Below, one piece after another: positions 25,903-35,228 of a DNA stretch of 64,000 bases. The number at the start of each line of letters is the position of its first letter. The first letter of the stretch is position 1. A program made the position numbers and the translations under genes. Location of the stretch: contig CAZJKJ010000008.1 in the NCBI GenBank assembly GCA_964546435.1, positions 1 to 64,000 on the forward strand, in the 5' to 3' direction. The notes beneath the pieces are model-generated. The model made no database searches. It saw only the letters and a list, made by a program, of their open reading frames with translations, and was not told the origin of the DNA. The stretch is from CAYNST01 sp964546435 (lineage in GTDB: Bacteria > Pseudomonadota > Gammaproteobacteria > Pseudomonadales > Cellvibrionaceae).

Positions 25903-27036
25903 TTAACCTGACAAGGTATCGATCAGTTGTTGTTTTGTCATCTTGCTGCGACCTTCAATATTTTTGGAGCGGGCCTGTTCGTAAAGCTCGTCACGCGTCA
26001 GCGCGCTGAGCCGCTGTTGGAGGCGGGGTCGTAACGATCTGCGTGCTTGCGGAGATTTCCCCTCAGGATCCTTCTCGATCCGGGATTTGAGGACTTTCAT
26101 CAGGTCGATAACCTTGTCGACTGCCTCCATGTCGTTGCCGTAATCACCGCGACTGATTTCTGTCTGGCGTTTCGTGCGCGGCTTCTGCTTGATGATATCG
26201 ATACCCTTCTTTAACTTCGCGGTCGCCAGATCTTTGAGTCTCTGTGTCTGCTGATCTTCCAGCTCGCTGCGGTCCAGTGCTTCTGTAGATTTATTCTTTA
26301 TCAAGTGTTCCAGCTTCCTGACGATGGACTTCGGCGCCTCGACAGCGGGTGGAAGTCCGATTTCTCCCGGTGTGCGGATTACATCGTGAAACCGCAGGGT
26401 TTCAGCGCTCAGAATGCCTGCCTCAGAAATGATTGCCACCAGGTACTCCTTGTCCCGCATAACAAATGTAGCTATCCCGGCGCGACGCTCCTTCTCCATA
26501 CTTTCCGCCAGCAAACGGTAGGCGCGGACGGCGGCGGTATCGGGCACCAGAAAGTAACTTTTGTCAAAATAAATGGGGTGTATGTCATCAAGAGAAATGA
26601 ACTTCTGAAGATTAATCTCGCTGGATTTTTCCGGCGCGAGCGCGCGCAGTTCGTCGTCTTCCAGAGTGACGAACTGACCTTCATCGATTTCGTAGCCGCG
26701 GATAATGTCGCTGGCGGAAAGCTCTACGTCATGCTTCTCGCAGCGGTACCGACGACTTAGCGGTTGTCCCGAGGCGTCGACCATCTTGAGCGAACTGCCC
26801 CAATGACGGGTCGCCGAGTACAGAGAAACCGGCATGCTTACCAGTCCGAAGGCAATAACACCGGTCCAGAGTGGGCGAGGCCCGTGACTTGCAGCCCGGT
26901 CGGTTGGCGTTTTGATTTTCTTTGCCGATTGCCGGGAATCATCGTCCGACTGTCTTTTGGAACGACCGGATTTCGAACTTCGGAGGGGAGGCTTTTTTCC
27001 GGAAGCGCGGTGATCTTTGATTGCACGGGTGGCCAT
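25903..27036 (-). CDS. ku: Ku-family NHEJ DNA-end-binding protein with C-terminal SAP-like domain
   Basis: The 377-residue product has a basic N-terminal tail (about 1-50), then the Ku core (about 55-310) with PLWTGVIAFGLVSMPVSLYSA, RYRCEKHDVELSASDIIRGYEI and YFDKSYFLVPD. The last 35 residues, LSALTRDELYEQARSKNIEGRSKMTKQQLIDTLSG, form a SAP/Rho-N-like helix-extended-loop-helix seen in some bacterial Ku proteins. It would bind double-strand ends as a dimer and recruit LigD (35439-37985). It lies 12 nt downstream of a second, shorter ku gene. Confidence 0.95.
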   Translation of the reverse strand: MATRAIKDHRASGKKPPLRSSKSGRSKRQSDDDSRQSAKKIKTPTDRAASHGPRPLWTGVIAFGLVSMPVSLYSATRHWGSSLKMVDASGQPLSRRYRCEKHDVELSASDIIRGYEIDEGQFVTLEDDELRALAPEKSSEINLQKFISLDDIHPIYFDKSYFLVPDTAAVRAYRLLAESMEKERRAGIATFVMRDKEYLVAIISEAGILSAETLRFHDVIRTPGEIGLPPAVEAPKSIVRKLEHLIKNKSTEALDRSELEDQQTQRLKDLATAKLKKGIDIIKQKPRTKRQTEISRGDYGNDMEAVDKVIDLMKVLKSRIEKDPEGKSPQARRSLRPRLQQRLSALTRDELYEQARSKNIEGRSKMTKQQLIDTLSG

Positions 27037-27048
27037 GACGGGAAATCC

Positions 27049-27819
27049 TCAAGATCTGGCGCGCTGCAAGCTCGCCTGAAGTGCCTGACTCAGGTCCGGT
27101 TCTGCCCGCCGTTTGGGCGCCTTGACCAGTTTGATTTTCTTGCCTTGCTGCTTGGCGGCGATCAACTCGAGAACGCGCTCACGGTAGTCATCGGAAAACT
27201 TTTCCGGTTCAAATTTCGCGTCGAGAAGGGTTATCAGTTGCCGTGCCATCAACAGTTCGTTGGCACTCAGAGGACTGCCACCGGGTGCTTCGAGCACGGA
27301 CAGGGGAACCACTTCCTCCGCTGAATGCATGACAAGCAGCGCGGGATAATCGTCAAACAAGGTCAAGGCACCATGATAATTCTTGTTGCGCATGGTCCAG
27401 TGAGCGATACCGATTTTTCCGGTGGAGCCGAGCGCTTTGATCAAGGAGAAATAGTGTCCGTCATCGCCATCGGGTCCTAAATAATACGGGCGTGTGTACC
27501 AGCGAAAATCCAGCGCCTGAGGCGGAACAAAGCGGCTGATTTCAATATCGCGGGAAGGCTTCGGAAGCAGATTGTCCAGTTCATGGGGCTGCAGGATTAC
27601 TTGTTGACGGCTGGCTGCGGTGTACGCCTTTCTTACCTGAGCAAACGGGACGACCTTGCCCGTTCTGGAGTTCACCAGGATCTGCTTGACCGGTACCTTG
27701 TCCTTGCGATGGAGCAACCGGAAATGGACGTTTTTATCCGTCAGCGCCGAGTAAAGCTTGACCGGAATGCTCAAGTCCCCCAGCTGAATGACGCCTTTCC
27801 ACAGGGCGCGGGCAGTCAT
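27049..27819 (-). CDS. ku: Second Ku-family protein, short form
   Basis: The 256-residue product is the Ku core alone with a basic tail. It has ALWKGVIQLGDLSIPVKLYSAL, FRLLHRKDKVPVKQILVNSRTGKVV, YYLGPDGDDGHYFSLIKAL and LLMARQLITLLDAKFEPEKFSDDYRERVLELIAAK. It is clearly diverged from the neighbouring Ku and lacks the SAP-like end. The two may act as a heterodimer or in different conditions, as reported for bacteria with several ku genes. Its start overlaps the stop of the zinc-ribbon gene by 4 nt (ATGA type), which suggests translational coupling. Confidence 0.93.
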   Translation of the reverse strand: MTARALWKGVIQLGDLSIPVKLYSALTDKNVHFRLLHRKDKVPVKQILVNSRTGKVVPFAQVRKAYTAASRQQVILQPHELDNLLPKPSRDIEISRFVPPQALDFRWYTRPYYLGPDGDDGHYFSLIKALGSTGKIGIAHWTMRNKNYHGALTLFDDYPALLVMHSAEEVVPLSVLEAPGGSPLSANELLMARQLITLLDAKFEPEKFSDDYRERVLELIAAKQQGKKIKLVKAPKRRAEPDLSQALQASLQRARS

Positions 27820-28088
27820 GGGTTGGCGCCTCGCTTGTGCTCAGTGGAACTGCACGCCGGACAATGACGCTGGAAGTCTCGACCCAGAACCGCGGAAAGT
27901 GTTTCAGAAGGTTTGTTTCGATTTTCACGGAAGACGATCGAGCAGTGACAGCACACATGGCTGTCACAGACGGCGCAGGTGCACAGGGCCTCTTGGTGAA
28001 ATCCGTGACCACAACTGTTGCAAATGTGATCGCCGTCTTCCAGCCACCAAGGTTGCTCGTCACTGTAATCCTGCGAAGTCCCGGACAT
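27816..28088 (-). CDS. Small cysteine-rich zinc-ribbon protein in ku operon
   Basis: The 90-residue product has four CxxC-type pairs: CNSCGHGFH, CTCAVC, CCHC and CPAC, plus several His, so it probably binds two zinc ions. There is no signal peptide. It is the first gene of the run zinc ribbon, ku, ku, DUF748, overlapping the next gene by 4 nt. The tight coupling suggests a role with Ku, such as DNA or protein binding, but this is inferred from position only. Confidence 0.75.
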   Translation of the reverse strand: MSGTSQDYSDEQPWWLEDGDHICNSCGHGFHQEALCTCAVCDSHVCCHCSIVFRENRNKPSETLSAVLGRDFQRHCPACSSTEHKRGANP

Positions 28089-28180
28089 CGGTGCGCTCCC
28101 CGTAAGCGATTCGGTTTTGTATTGATACTGTCTTACACCATTACATCGAGCAGGTCAGAATTTGAAACGCAGGAACGTAG

Positions 28181-28210
28181 CATCAAAATGGGGAAGGGCA
28201 AGCCTTCCCC
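28181..28210 (-). terminator. Intrinsic terminator after the PRC-barrel gene
   Basis: On the minus strand, ggggaagg (28210-28203) pairs with ccttcccc (28197-28190) over a 5-nt loop, followed by ATTTTGATG. It lies 20 nt past the stop of the 28230 gene and upstream of the zinc-ribbon/ku operon, so it separates the two units. Confidence 0.7.
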
Positions 28211-28229
28211 GGTCTTTACTCATTAATGC

Positions 28230-29690
28230 TTAACGCTTAGAGATGCCGCCTTGATTCAGATCGTTGAGGGTCTGATACTGATCCGAGATGACCACAAAGT
28301 TATCCGAGTTGTAGCGCTCCGAGTCCTTCAGTTCGCTTTTGCTTTTCTCGGTGTCCCAGACCAGGTCGTCACCGCGCAGGCTCAGTTCTTCAACGGGCGC
28401 CAGCAATTTCTTGCTGCCAATGCCCATGACACCACCGGCCGATACTACGAAGCCGATCTGGCCGTCGTCCCGATTAACCACCAGTTCATCGACATCGCCA
28501 ATTTTGTCACCTGTGGAATTGCGCACGGCCTTTTCCTGAATTTCAGTGATGGGCAAGCTGCGCAATGCAGCCGGTGTGCTGCTGAGATTGGCCTGAGAAA
28601 CGGGCGACTGATTGATTGGTTCTTCCAGTGCTTGATCTGATGACATATCAGCACCAGTTACCGCGGATTCATTATAAGAAGCCGGCTGTTCAGTGGTGAA
28701 ATCCCCCCCGGCCGACGAATTAACAGTGTCTTCGACCCCGGTCGTGGAGTTGGTATCAGCCACACCGGAATCCGCCGGCGCAGTGCCGTTACCGACCGGT
28801 TCAGCGACTGGTGCAACATCGGTTTGTGTGGTGGAAACCGACCTGTCGACATCTGAGCTGTCGAGATTCGTGCTATCAATGCTGCTGCCTTCATAGCGAG
28901 CCGGTTCTTCCTGTGGGGTTCCTTCTTCATAATCCGCAGCCTGATCGGATGCTTCATCAGCGCTGTCGTAGCTGGCGGGCTGCTCGATCAGGTTTTCCTC
29001 AGCCTGATCGGAAGAGGTCGTATCCGGCTGAGCGCCACTCAGTTCTTCATAGGCTTCCGGAGAGTGCGCCGGATCGCTGGCAGCATCTGTACTCCCTGCT
29101 GTGCTCCCTGCGTTCTGGTCGGTCGTTACAATGGCGCCGTCGGTGGCGCTATTGGCGCTATTGGCGCTATTGGCGGTATTTGAGGTATCAGCCGCTACGC
29201 CGGGCGTTGCCGAATATGGTTCGTCGGTGGTAGTACCGACATTGTCGGCTGGATACGCAGTGCCGCCACTGACCTGGCTGCGGTCACTGGCGCCGTAGTC
29301 GGTACTTGCAGTTCCCTGGGTAGACAGTTCGGCATCGTCGATCGCGGAAATGAGGCTGTCAAATTCCTGCTCGCTCAGGGCGTCGTCATTATCTGCGTCA
29401 TACTGATCGAAGGTGCTTCTGGGATCCATATTGGCAGCAGAGAGCCGAGGCTCCAGTGCGGCCTGGACATCACTCCATACCAGCCTGCTGTCGCCGTTCT
29501 GGTCCAGCTGCTGGAATTCGGGCGCAAGCGTATCGCCGATATTTCCCTGTGTGCTGTCCGCTGCGTTCTGCGCAACGGCGGCGTTCGCCATCAGGCCGCT
29601 GACGGTGAGCGCCAGAATGCTTTTGGCAAGTGTATTGTACTGACTGCATTTATTCGGGGTGCCGGGCACCTTCGAATGATCATTGTTCAT
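28230..29690 (-). CDS. EF-hand and PRC-barrel protein with long acidic Ser/Thr-rich middle
   Basis: The 486-residue product has a signal peptide (cleavage near AVAQ-NAAD), then two EF-hand loops, DQNGDSRLVWSD and DADNDDALSEQE (about 60-115). A low-complexity Ser/Thr/Asp/Glu-rich region spans about 120-370 (with repeats such as EQPASYNES, EEPARYEGS, EQPASYDSADE). A PRC-barrel (about 375-465; ITEIQEKAVRNSTGDKIGDVDELVVNRDDGQIGFVVSAG) follows. It is probably periplasmic and possibly calcium-responsive. The repeated xEQPAxYxx motif in the linker is unusual. Expression with neighbouring stress genes is plausible. Confidence 0.85.
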   Translation of the reverse strand: MNNDHSKVPGTPNKCSQYNTLAKSILALTVSGLMANAAVAQNAADSTQGNIGDTLAPEFQQLDQNGDSRLVWSDVQAALEPRLSAANMDPRSTFDQYDADNDDALSEQEFDSLISAIDDAELSTQGTASTDYGASDRSQVSGGTAYPADNVGTTTDEPYSATPGVAADTSNTANSANSANSATDGAIVTTDQNAGSTAGSTDAASDPAHSPEAYEELSGAQPDTTSSDQAEENLIEQPASYDSADEASDQAADYEEGTPQEEPARYEGSSIDSTNLDSSDVDRSVSTTQTDVAPVAEPVGNGTAPADSGVADTNSTTGVEDTVNSSAGGDFTTEQPASYNESAVTGADMSSDQALEEPINQSPVSQANLSSTPAALRSLPITEIQEKAVRNSTGDKIGDVDELVVNRDDGQIGFVVSAGGVMGIGSKKLLAPVEELSLRGDDLVWDTEKSKSELKDSERYNSDNFVVISDQYQTLNDLNQGGISKR

Positions 29691-30151
29691 AATTTGCCTC
29701 CGGGATTTTTGACGGCTGCCACTGCGGGCAGATCTGACTTTATCGTTGGTGGCAACTCAGTTTTAGCCACTTGGACGAGAGGTTGCATAAATCAGACCAG
29801 ATAAAATCAGTCGGATCCGAAACTCAGAATAAAGCGTCAAAAGCGTGTTTACAGGAAACGACAATGGGTCTTAGGCGCTTCAAAATGCAGGATAAAACGC
29901 GAAGCCACTACTTGCTTTAATTTACCGGTTAATAAATCGAACAGCCTGTTCATATCAAAAGTTATTAAGAAGTTTTTACAATTGCTTTCACGATTTCGAA
30001 AAAAGAAAATGCAGAATCGAAAATCGGAAGATCTCCTGCGCTACCGTGTGGAGATCCATGCTCACAGCCAACCCGTAGATGTTGAAACCTGACACGTGAC
30101 CGTACACGCACCACTTCTATCCGCCCCCTCTGCCAAGCGACGGAGAACATC
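29691..30151. other. 461-bp divergent intergenic region
   Basis: Both flanking genes (28230 minus, 30152 plus) start here, so it should hold two promoters. It is A/T-rich between about 29750 and 30010. I could not assign a -10/-35 pair with confidence, and I see no ORF or repeat. Confidence 0.5.
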
Positions 30152-32160
30152 ATGCCTTTAATGGTTACCAGCCGACTATTTGTCTTAATTTTGGCGGTAG
30201 TGGCAAGCAGTACAGCGGCCGCCATCTCACCGCCCCACGGGCCTGCCTCAGTGTCCCNNNNNNNNNNNNNNNNNNNNNNNNNNNNNNNNNNNNNNNNNNN
30301 NNNNNNNNNNNNNNNNNNNNNNNNNNNNNNNNNNNNNNNNNNNNNNNNNNNNNNNNNGCAAGCAGTACAGCGGCCGCCATCTCACCGCCCCACGGGCCTG
30401 CCTCAGTGTCCCGTCAGCTGGAAGATCCCAAGGCGGCCGATGTGACGGTGATTGGGCATGTGCTGGAACCGCGTCAACTGGATGTGAAAAAAGTAGTGGA
30501 TCAGATTCGTCTGCCCCCTGGTTTCGAAATATCGGTTTTCGCGAAGGATCTGATTAACCCTCGCATGCTCGCAATCAGCAGCGACGGGACGGTCTACGTA
30601 ACCCGGCGTTCGGTTGGCGATGTGGTGATGTTGCGTGATACCGATGCAGATGGGCGTGCGGATCAGCAGAAAACCGTGGCGCGGCGGCCGGGCATGCACG
30701 GCATAGCGATCAAGGACAAGGATGTTTATCTGGTTACCGTCAATGAGCTGTACCGCACCCGTATCCTCGAGAAAGGCGATTTTGCCCCTTTGGAGCGGGT
30801 ACTGGATGATCTCCCCGACGGCGGCCAGCATCCCAACCGCACCATTAAGATTGGCCCCGACAACCGGCTGTATCTGTCCGTGGGTTCGACCTGTAACGCC
30901 TGTGATGAAAGCAACCCCGAGTCAGCAACGATGCTGCAGCTGAACCCGGATGGAAGCCAGCGAAGTATTTTTGCGTCTGGATTACGCAATACCATCGGTT
31001 TCGCCTTTCATCCGGATTCTGGTGACTTATTCGGGATGGATCATGGTATCGACTGGCTGGGCGACAACGAACAGCACGAAGAGCTGAACCGGATCGTTAA
31101 AGGCAATCAGTATGGGTGGCCATACATTTATGACAACGGCAAGCCGAACCCGCAGGACGAACCTCCCGGCGATATTTCCCTTGCAGACTGGGCACGTAAA
31201 AGTGTAGATCCGGTTGGCTACTACACCCCTCACGCCGCGCCCATGCAAATGGTGTTTTACACCGGCGAACAGTTTCCCGAGGAGTATCGGGGCGATGCAT
31301 TTGTCGCCATGCGGGGTTCCTGGAACCGCAAGCCACCGTCCGGCTACGAAGTCATGCGGATACGCTTCGACGGTAATAACCCGGTGGGATTCGAAGCGTT
31401 CGCTACCGGCTTCCTGCGGGATGTAAAAGGCGGCTGGGGCCACAAGGGCCGACTCGCCGGGCTCGTCCAGACTGCGGACGGTGCTTTGCTGGTTGCCGAT
31501 GACACCAACGGCGTCATCTACCGTATCGCCTATACCGGTAGCTCGCCGCACAGCCACAAACATCCCCGTCATATTCATCCAACCAATGCCCGCGGTGCGC
31601 AGATCCGGGTGCAGGACAAATCGGTGAGTCCCCGTGCCGACACCCTGGAACTTCTCGCAAGAAATGCGCTGGCAGACAGTGGCGGCGAGGATTTGCAGCT
31701 GGTGTCACCGGCCTTTGAGCAGGGCGGGCCGATTCCACAGATATTCTCGGCATACGGTGAAAATGTTTCACCGCCGTTGAGCTGGGCAGCGGGGCCGGAG
31801 GGCACCGTGTCGTACGCCGTGATCATGGAAGATCCTGACGTGGCAGAAAATCCGCCGTTTGTTCACTGGCTGATTTACAACATTCCCGCGCAGGTCAACC
31901 GCATTCCCCAGGGAATACCGCAAGCCCCTCAGGTTCCGCAGCCGCCGGATGCCCTTCAGGGTCGCAATGAGCGCGGGTCCGTCGGCTATTTCGGTCCGAA
32001 ACCGCCTCCGGGAGATCCGGCCCACCATTATCATGTTCAGATCTTTGCGCTGGATACCGAACTGCCCATCACTGCCCCGTTAACTCGTGATGAATTGTTG
32101 GAAGCGATGGAGGGCCATGTACTCGCAACGGGCGAGCTGGTAGGAACTTATGAGCCGTAA
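30152..32160 (+). CDS. Sorbosone dehydrogenase-like beta-propeller fused to a PEBP (YbhB-like) domain
   Basis: A signal peptide (MPLMVTSRLFVLILAVVASS-) is followed by a PQQ-type six-bladed propeller. It starts at RLPPGFEISVFAKDLINPRMLAI, includes SVGSTCNACDE and GMDHGIDWLGDNEQHEELNRI, and ends near GVIYRIAY. A His-rich linker (HSHKHPRHIHP) leads to a phosphatidylethanolamine-binding-protein-like domain (SPAFEQGGPIPQIFSAYGENVSPPLSW...PPFVHWLIYNIP). The 100-N gap lies just after the signal peptide; collapsing the 55-bp duplication restores one frame of about 617 residues. It is probably a periplasmic sugar/aldose dehydrogenase. GGAG precedes the ATG. The next ORF overlaps its end. Confidence 0.87.
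30258..30357. other. 100-N scaffold gap flanked by identical 55-bp sequences
   Basis: Positions 30203-30257 and 30358-30412 are identical. Removing the Ns with one copy (155 bp) joins the signal peptide at 30152 in frame to the propeller domain. This is a contig overlap that was scaffolded instead of merged. Confidence 0.92.
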
Positions 32161-32464
32161 ACCTTCGGAACCCACACAAGCCCCCAGAGCCACCGAAACG
32201 CCTATGGTAACTCCCACTGAAGACAGCCAGCACCCACACATCCCGGCCGATAATGCGGCGGGTCCCCAGATCCCGGAACGGGATTTGACGCTGACCCGCA
32301 AGGATGCAAAGGCAGCGGCGCCGGCCAGTGAATCGGTCGGCGGTGAAGAAGACCCCGGCGCGGGGCTTGAATTTCTCGTCAAGCGGGATGACTTTCACGA
32401 TGACTCGGACAAGCCTCATCCGGCTGGCAGGGAGCGGGCGGACCATCGGAAGGTTCAGGACTGA
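32150..32464 (+). CDS. Small hydrophilic hypothetical protein
   Basis: The 104-residue product is rich in Pro, Ala, Asp and Glu and is probably disordered, with no known domain. Its ATG overlaps the last 11 nt of the preceding gene, with TAGGAA upstream, which fits translational coupling. The C terminus (LEFLVKRDDFHDDSDKPHP) is the least repetitive part. A real gene is likely but not certain. Confidence 0.55.
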   Translation: MSRKPSEPTQAPRATETPMVTPTEDSQHPHIPADNAAGPQIPERDLTLTRKDAKAAAPASESVGGEEDPGAGLEFLVKRDDFHDDSDKPHPAGRERADHRKVQD

Positions 32465-32626
32465 CGCGTTGAATCACCCCGATGACTATTATCGGGGGCT
32501 TCAGGCTGGCGTTACGATTACAGGGTTAGCGGGAAAGATACATTTATAGATTCGGAATAATGGCATGCAGCTTGCTCAGTCTGTTCGACACCGTGAATAT
32601 CCACAGACAGGTCAGGGGAACAAGGT

Positions 32627-32997
32627 ATGGCTACAAACGCGATAGATATGCTCAAACAGGATCATGAAAAGGTAAACGGTCTGCTTGCACAGCTGGCTGA
32701 CACGACTTCCAGGGCAAAAAAAACCCGCTTGGAACTCTTGCAGAAAATTGCCGATGAGTTGCGTATTCACACCCAGATTGAAGAAGAAATTTTTTATCCG
32801 GCTTTCAAAGAAGCGGGCAGTAAAGAGGAGGCCGGTATGTACTTTGAAGCCAAAGAAGAGCACAAAGCTCTGGAAGAGACGGTTATTCCTGATCTGGAAA
32901 ATACCGACGTGGATTCTGAAGCATTCACGGGCCGGGCCAAGGTACTGTCGGAGATGGTCCAGCACCATGTTCAAGAAGAAGAAAAGGAGATGTTCGT
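32627..32997 (+). CDS. Hemerythrin HHE domain protein, 3' end lost in gap
   Basis: At least 123 residues are visible: MLKQDHEKVNGLLAQL, LRIHTQIEEEIFYPAF, YFEAKEEHKALEETVIPDL and MVQHHVQEEEKEMF. These give the His/Glu set of the hemerythrin cation-binding domain (di-iron, binding O2, NO or acting in oxidative stress). The frame enters a 100-N gap at 32998. Only a few residues of the family's usual length should be missing, and the frame after the gap stops at 33107-33109 if the N count is right. The flanks show no 55-bp duplication, so some DNA may be missing. It begins a stress-gene block. Confidence 0.88.
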
Positions 32998-33097
32998 NNN
33001 NNNNNNNNNNNNNNNNNNNNNNNNNNNNNNNNNNNNNNNNNNNNNNNNNNNNNNNNNNNNNNNNNNNNNNNNNNNNNNNNNNNNNNNNNNNNNNNNN
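32998..33097. other. 100-N scaffold gap, real size unknown
   Basis: In contrast to the other two gaps, the sequences before and after share no visible overlap. The hemerythrin C terminus lies in or across it. Confidence 0.9.
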
Positions 33098-33130
33098 ATT
33101 GCCTCATAAAGATTTCAGACCGGAGGAATT

Positions 33131-33814
33131 ATGGATTCTTACATCGATAAAAGCAGCAATCGCCCTGGTATTAACAATCCCACGTCCAATCCCGCCAGTA
33201 GTGCAGCGGGAGATCGTACCGATCCGGATCTTAAAGCCAGGCTTAAAGAGGATGCGAGAGCGTCCAAAGAGCAGATTTCACAAACCGTTCGAACGGCGGG
33301 AGAGGAAGCCAAAAGAAAAACGGAGAAAAAGCTGGACGGAGCCAAGGATACCGCGGCCAGTACCATGGATGATCTATCCCGTGCTGCTGATTCCGCGGCG
33401 CGTACCCTGCAGGATGAACATCATGAAAGTCTTTCACACTACGTCGCCGATATCGCCCACTACGTCAGCAATGTAGCCAGCAGCCTGCGCAACAAGAATA
33501 CCGATGAACTGATCAATGATGCCAAACGGATGGCCCGCGACAACCCGGCGCTGTTCATCGCAGGCAGTGTTGCCATCGGATTAGGGATTGCGCGCCTGGC
33601 GAAATCCGGGACCAGTGCCGGCAATCGATATGACACCCGCAACGAATATGGCGGTGGCATATCCTCTGAGTACGATCAGAGCACCGCTTACGGTCGCGGG
33701 TCCCGCGATTCGTCGCTGGGCGAGTCTTCCAGTGATTTTCAGACCAATCGGCCAGATCTGGACGGACCTTCAAAAAGTTACACGACTGGCGAATCACTCA
33801 ACGATCGCTTCTAA
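33131..33814 (+). CDS. Membrane-anchored stress-type protein (DUF883/YqjD-like)
   Basis: The 227-residue product has a long Lys/Ala/Glu-rich amphipathic helical part (about 28-115), one TM (about 137-155, PALFIAGSVAIGLGIARLA) and a Gly/Ser/Tyr-rich disordered tail. This layout resembles YqjD/ElaB-type proteins with an inner-membrane C-terminal anchor, though here a tail follows it. GGAGG lies upstream. It heads the three-gene run with 33850 and 34272. Confidence 0.7.
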   Translation: MDSYIDKSSNRPGINNPTSNPASSAAGDRTDPDLKARLKEDARASKEQISQTVRTAGEEAKRKTEKKLDGAKDTAASTMDDLSRAADSAARTLQDEHHESLSHYVADIAHYVSNVASSLRNKNTDELINDAKRMARDNPALFIAGSVAIGLGIARLAKSGTSAGNRYDTRNEYGGGISSEYDQSTAYGRGSRDSSLGESSSDFQTNRPDLDGPSKSYTTGESLNDRF

Positions 33815-33849
33815 ACATTAATCTGTAAATGATGAAGGAGATTCATGTC

Positions 33850-34275
33850 ATGAATACTGAAGAAAGATCTGCCGCTACACCTCCGCGAGAATCGCGGAAT
33901 GATGCATCCGTTACTGGCCTGATCCGGCAATTGGCGGACGACGTTACCAGTATTTTCACCAAAGAAATTACCCTGGCGAAAACGGAAGTTTATGAAAACG
34001 TGAAGGAGATGAAGAACGGTGCCGTCAGCGCCGCCACCGGTGCCTTTGTGCTTTACGCCGGGATCCTCACGCTCCTGGCCGCTGCAGTGCTGGGTCTGAG
34101 CACCATAATGGATGCGTGGCTGGCTGCGCTGATCGTCGGTGGTGCCATAACCATCATCGGTGTGGCGATGCTCGGCGCCGGCAAGAAAAAGCTCGACGCC
34201 GCTGCCCTGCGACCGGAGCGCACCATCGGTTCAGTCAGAAAAACCCAGCACACTGCTAAAGGAGCCTTGTCATGA
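33850..34275 (+). CDS. Holin-X/YqjE-family small membrane protein
   Basis: The 141-residue product has an N-terminal amphipathic helix (VTGLIRQLADDVTSIFTKEITLAKTEVYENV) and two TMs (about 65-87, 93-112), as in the phage-holin-3-6/YqjE superfamily common in stress operons. AAGGAG 9 nt before supports ATG 33850 over 33829. Its stop overlaps the next start by 4 nt (ATGA). The family name does not imply a phage origin. Confidence 0.82.
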   Translation: MNTEERSAATPPRESRNDASVTGLIRQLADDVTSIFTKEITLAKTEVYENVKEMKNGAVSAATGAFVLYAGILTLLAAAVLGLSTIMDAWLAALIVGGAITIIGVAMLGAGKKKLDAAALRPERTIGSVRKTQHTAKGALS

Positions 34276-35207
34276 GTAGCGATGACCATTCGAACGACCG
34301 TATCGATGACATAGAAAGGGAGATCGACCAGGACAGAAGCCATTTGAGGCAGACGATCAGTGCACTTGAGGACAAACTGTCTCCCGGCCAGATATTTGAT
34401 CAGGTGTGGAGTTACGCCCGTCGCAATGGTGGTACTTTCTCAGACAACCTGGTGCAGACGGTCTCCAATAACCCGGTGCCGGTTATCATGACCGCCGTTG
34501 GCGTTGCCTGGATGGCGCTGGCGCGCAATCGTGATGATTACCGGGAAGACGCTTGGTATCGAGAAGGCAGCGACTTTGCCAGCGACTATCCCAGCGACTA
34601 TCCCGCCCGTGCGAGCTACGGGGTGGATCCGGCCTACGACGATGCCTTCGAGGACGAATTTGATCCGCTGTATGGGGACGATGCCTTTCGGGACAGTGAG
34701 TTCGGCAGTGTTACCAGCACGCGTTCGTCGCCCGCGTCCGCATCGTCGCCAAGCACAACCGACAAAACTGGCCAGAAAATCAAGGACATGAAAGCTGATT
34801 TGGGCGGCAAGGCAAGATCGGCAAAAGCCGGGGCCAGTGAGTCTCTGCATCGGGCCGGTGATAAGGCTCGGCATCTGTCCGACGATGCCCGGCGCTCGGC
34901 ACGCCAGGTCCGGGAGCGCAGCCGGCGGCAGTGGCAACACGCCTCCCATGGAGCCCGCGACTTCTTCGAAACCAATCCTTTGGCAATAGGCGCCGCTGCA
35001 CTGGCGGTCGGGGCCTTGATCGGCGCCGCGTTGCCGGAGACCGATGCCGAGAAGCGGTTGCTGGGTGAAAAAGGTGAGAAGCTGACGGACAAGGCGAAAG
35101 CGCTGATGGAGTCTTCCGTTAACGATCTGGCTCAGGCAGGTAAGGCAGGGGCTCAGGCGGCCAAAGAAAATCTACGGTCCAGCAGTACCCTCCAAGGACG
35201 CGCTTAG
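34272..35207 (+). CDS. DUF3618 domain protein
   Basis: The 311-residue product starts with IDDIEREIDQDRSHLRQTISALEDKLSPGQIFDQVWSYAR, the DUF3618 signature. A short hydrophobic segment (about 71-83) and a Tyr/Asp-rich stretch with SDYPSDYPA (about 97-105) follow. The C-terminal half is a Lys/Ala/Arg-rich helix with a second hydrophobic patch (about 235-258, NPLAIGAAALAVGALIGAALP). It probably forms one membrane-associated unit with the two preceding genes. Confidence 0.83.
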   Translation: MSSDDHSNDRIDDIEREIDQDRSHLRQTISALEDKLSPGQIFDQVWSYARRNGGTFSDNLVQTVSNNPVPVIMTAVGVAWMALARNRDDYREDAWYREGSDFASDYPSDYPARASYGVDPAYDDAFEDEFDPLYGDDAFRDSEFGSVTSTRSSPASASSPSTTDKTGQKIKDMKADLGGKARSAKAGASESLHRAGDKARHLSDDARRSARQVRERSRRQWQHASHGARDFFETNPLAIGAAALAVGALIGAALPETDAEKRLLGEKGEKLTDKAKALMESSVNDLAQAGKAGAQAAKENLRSSSTLQGRA

Positions 35208-35228
35208 TCGATTCCGACCGCGTCCAGA

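Noticed and set aside
33850..34275. Holin-family hit as evidence of a prophage
   Set aside because: The surrounding genes are stress-type envelope proteins; there are no phage structural, lysis or integrase genes.
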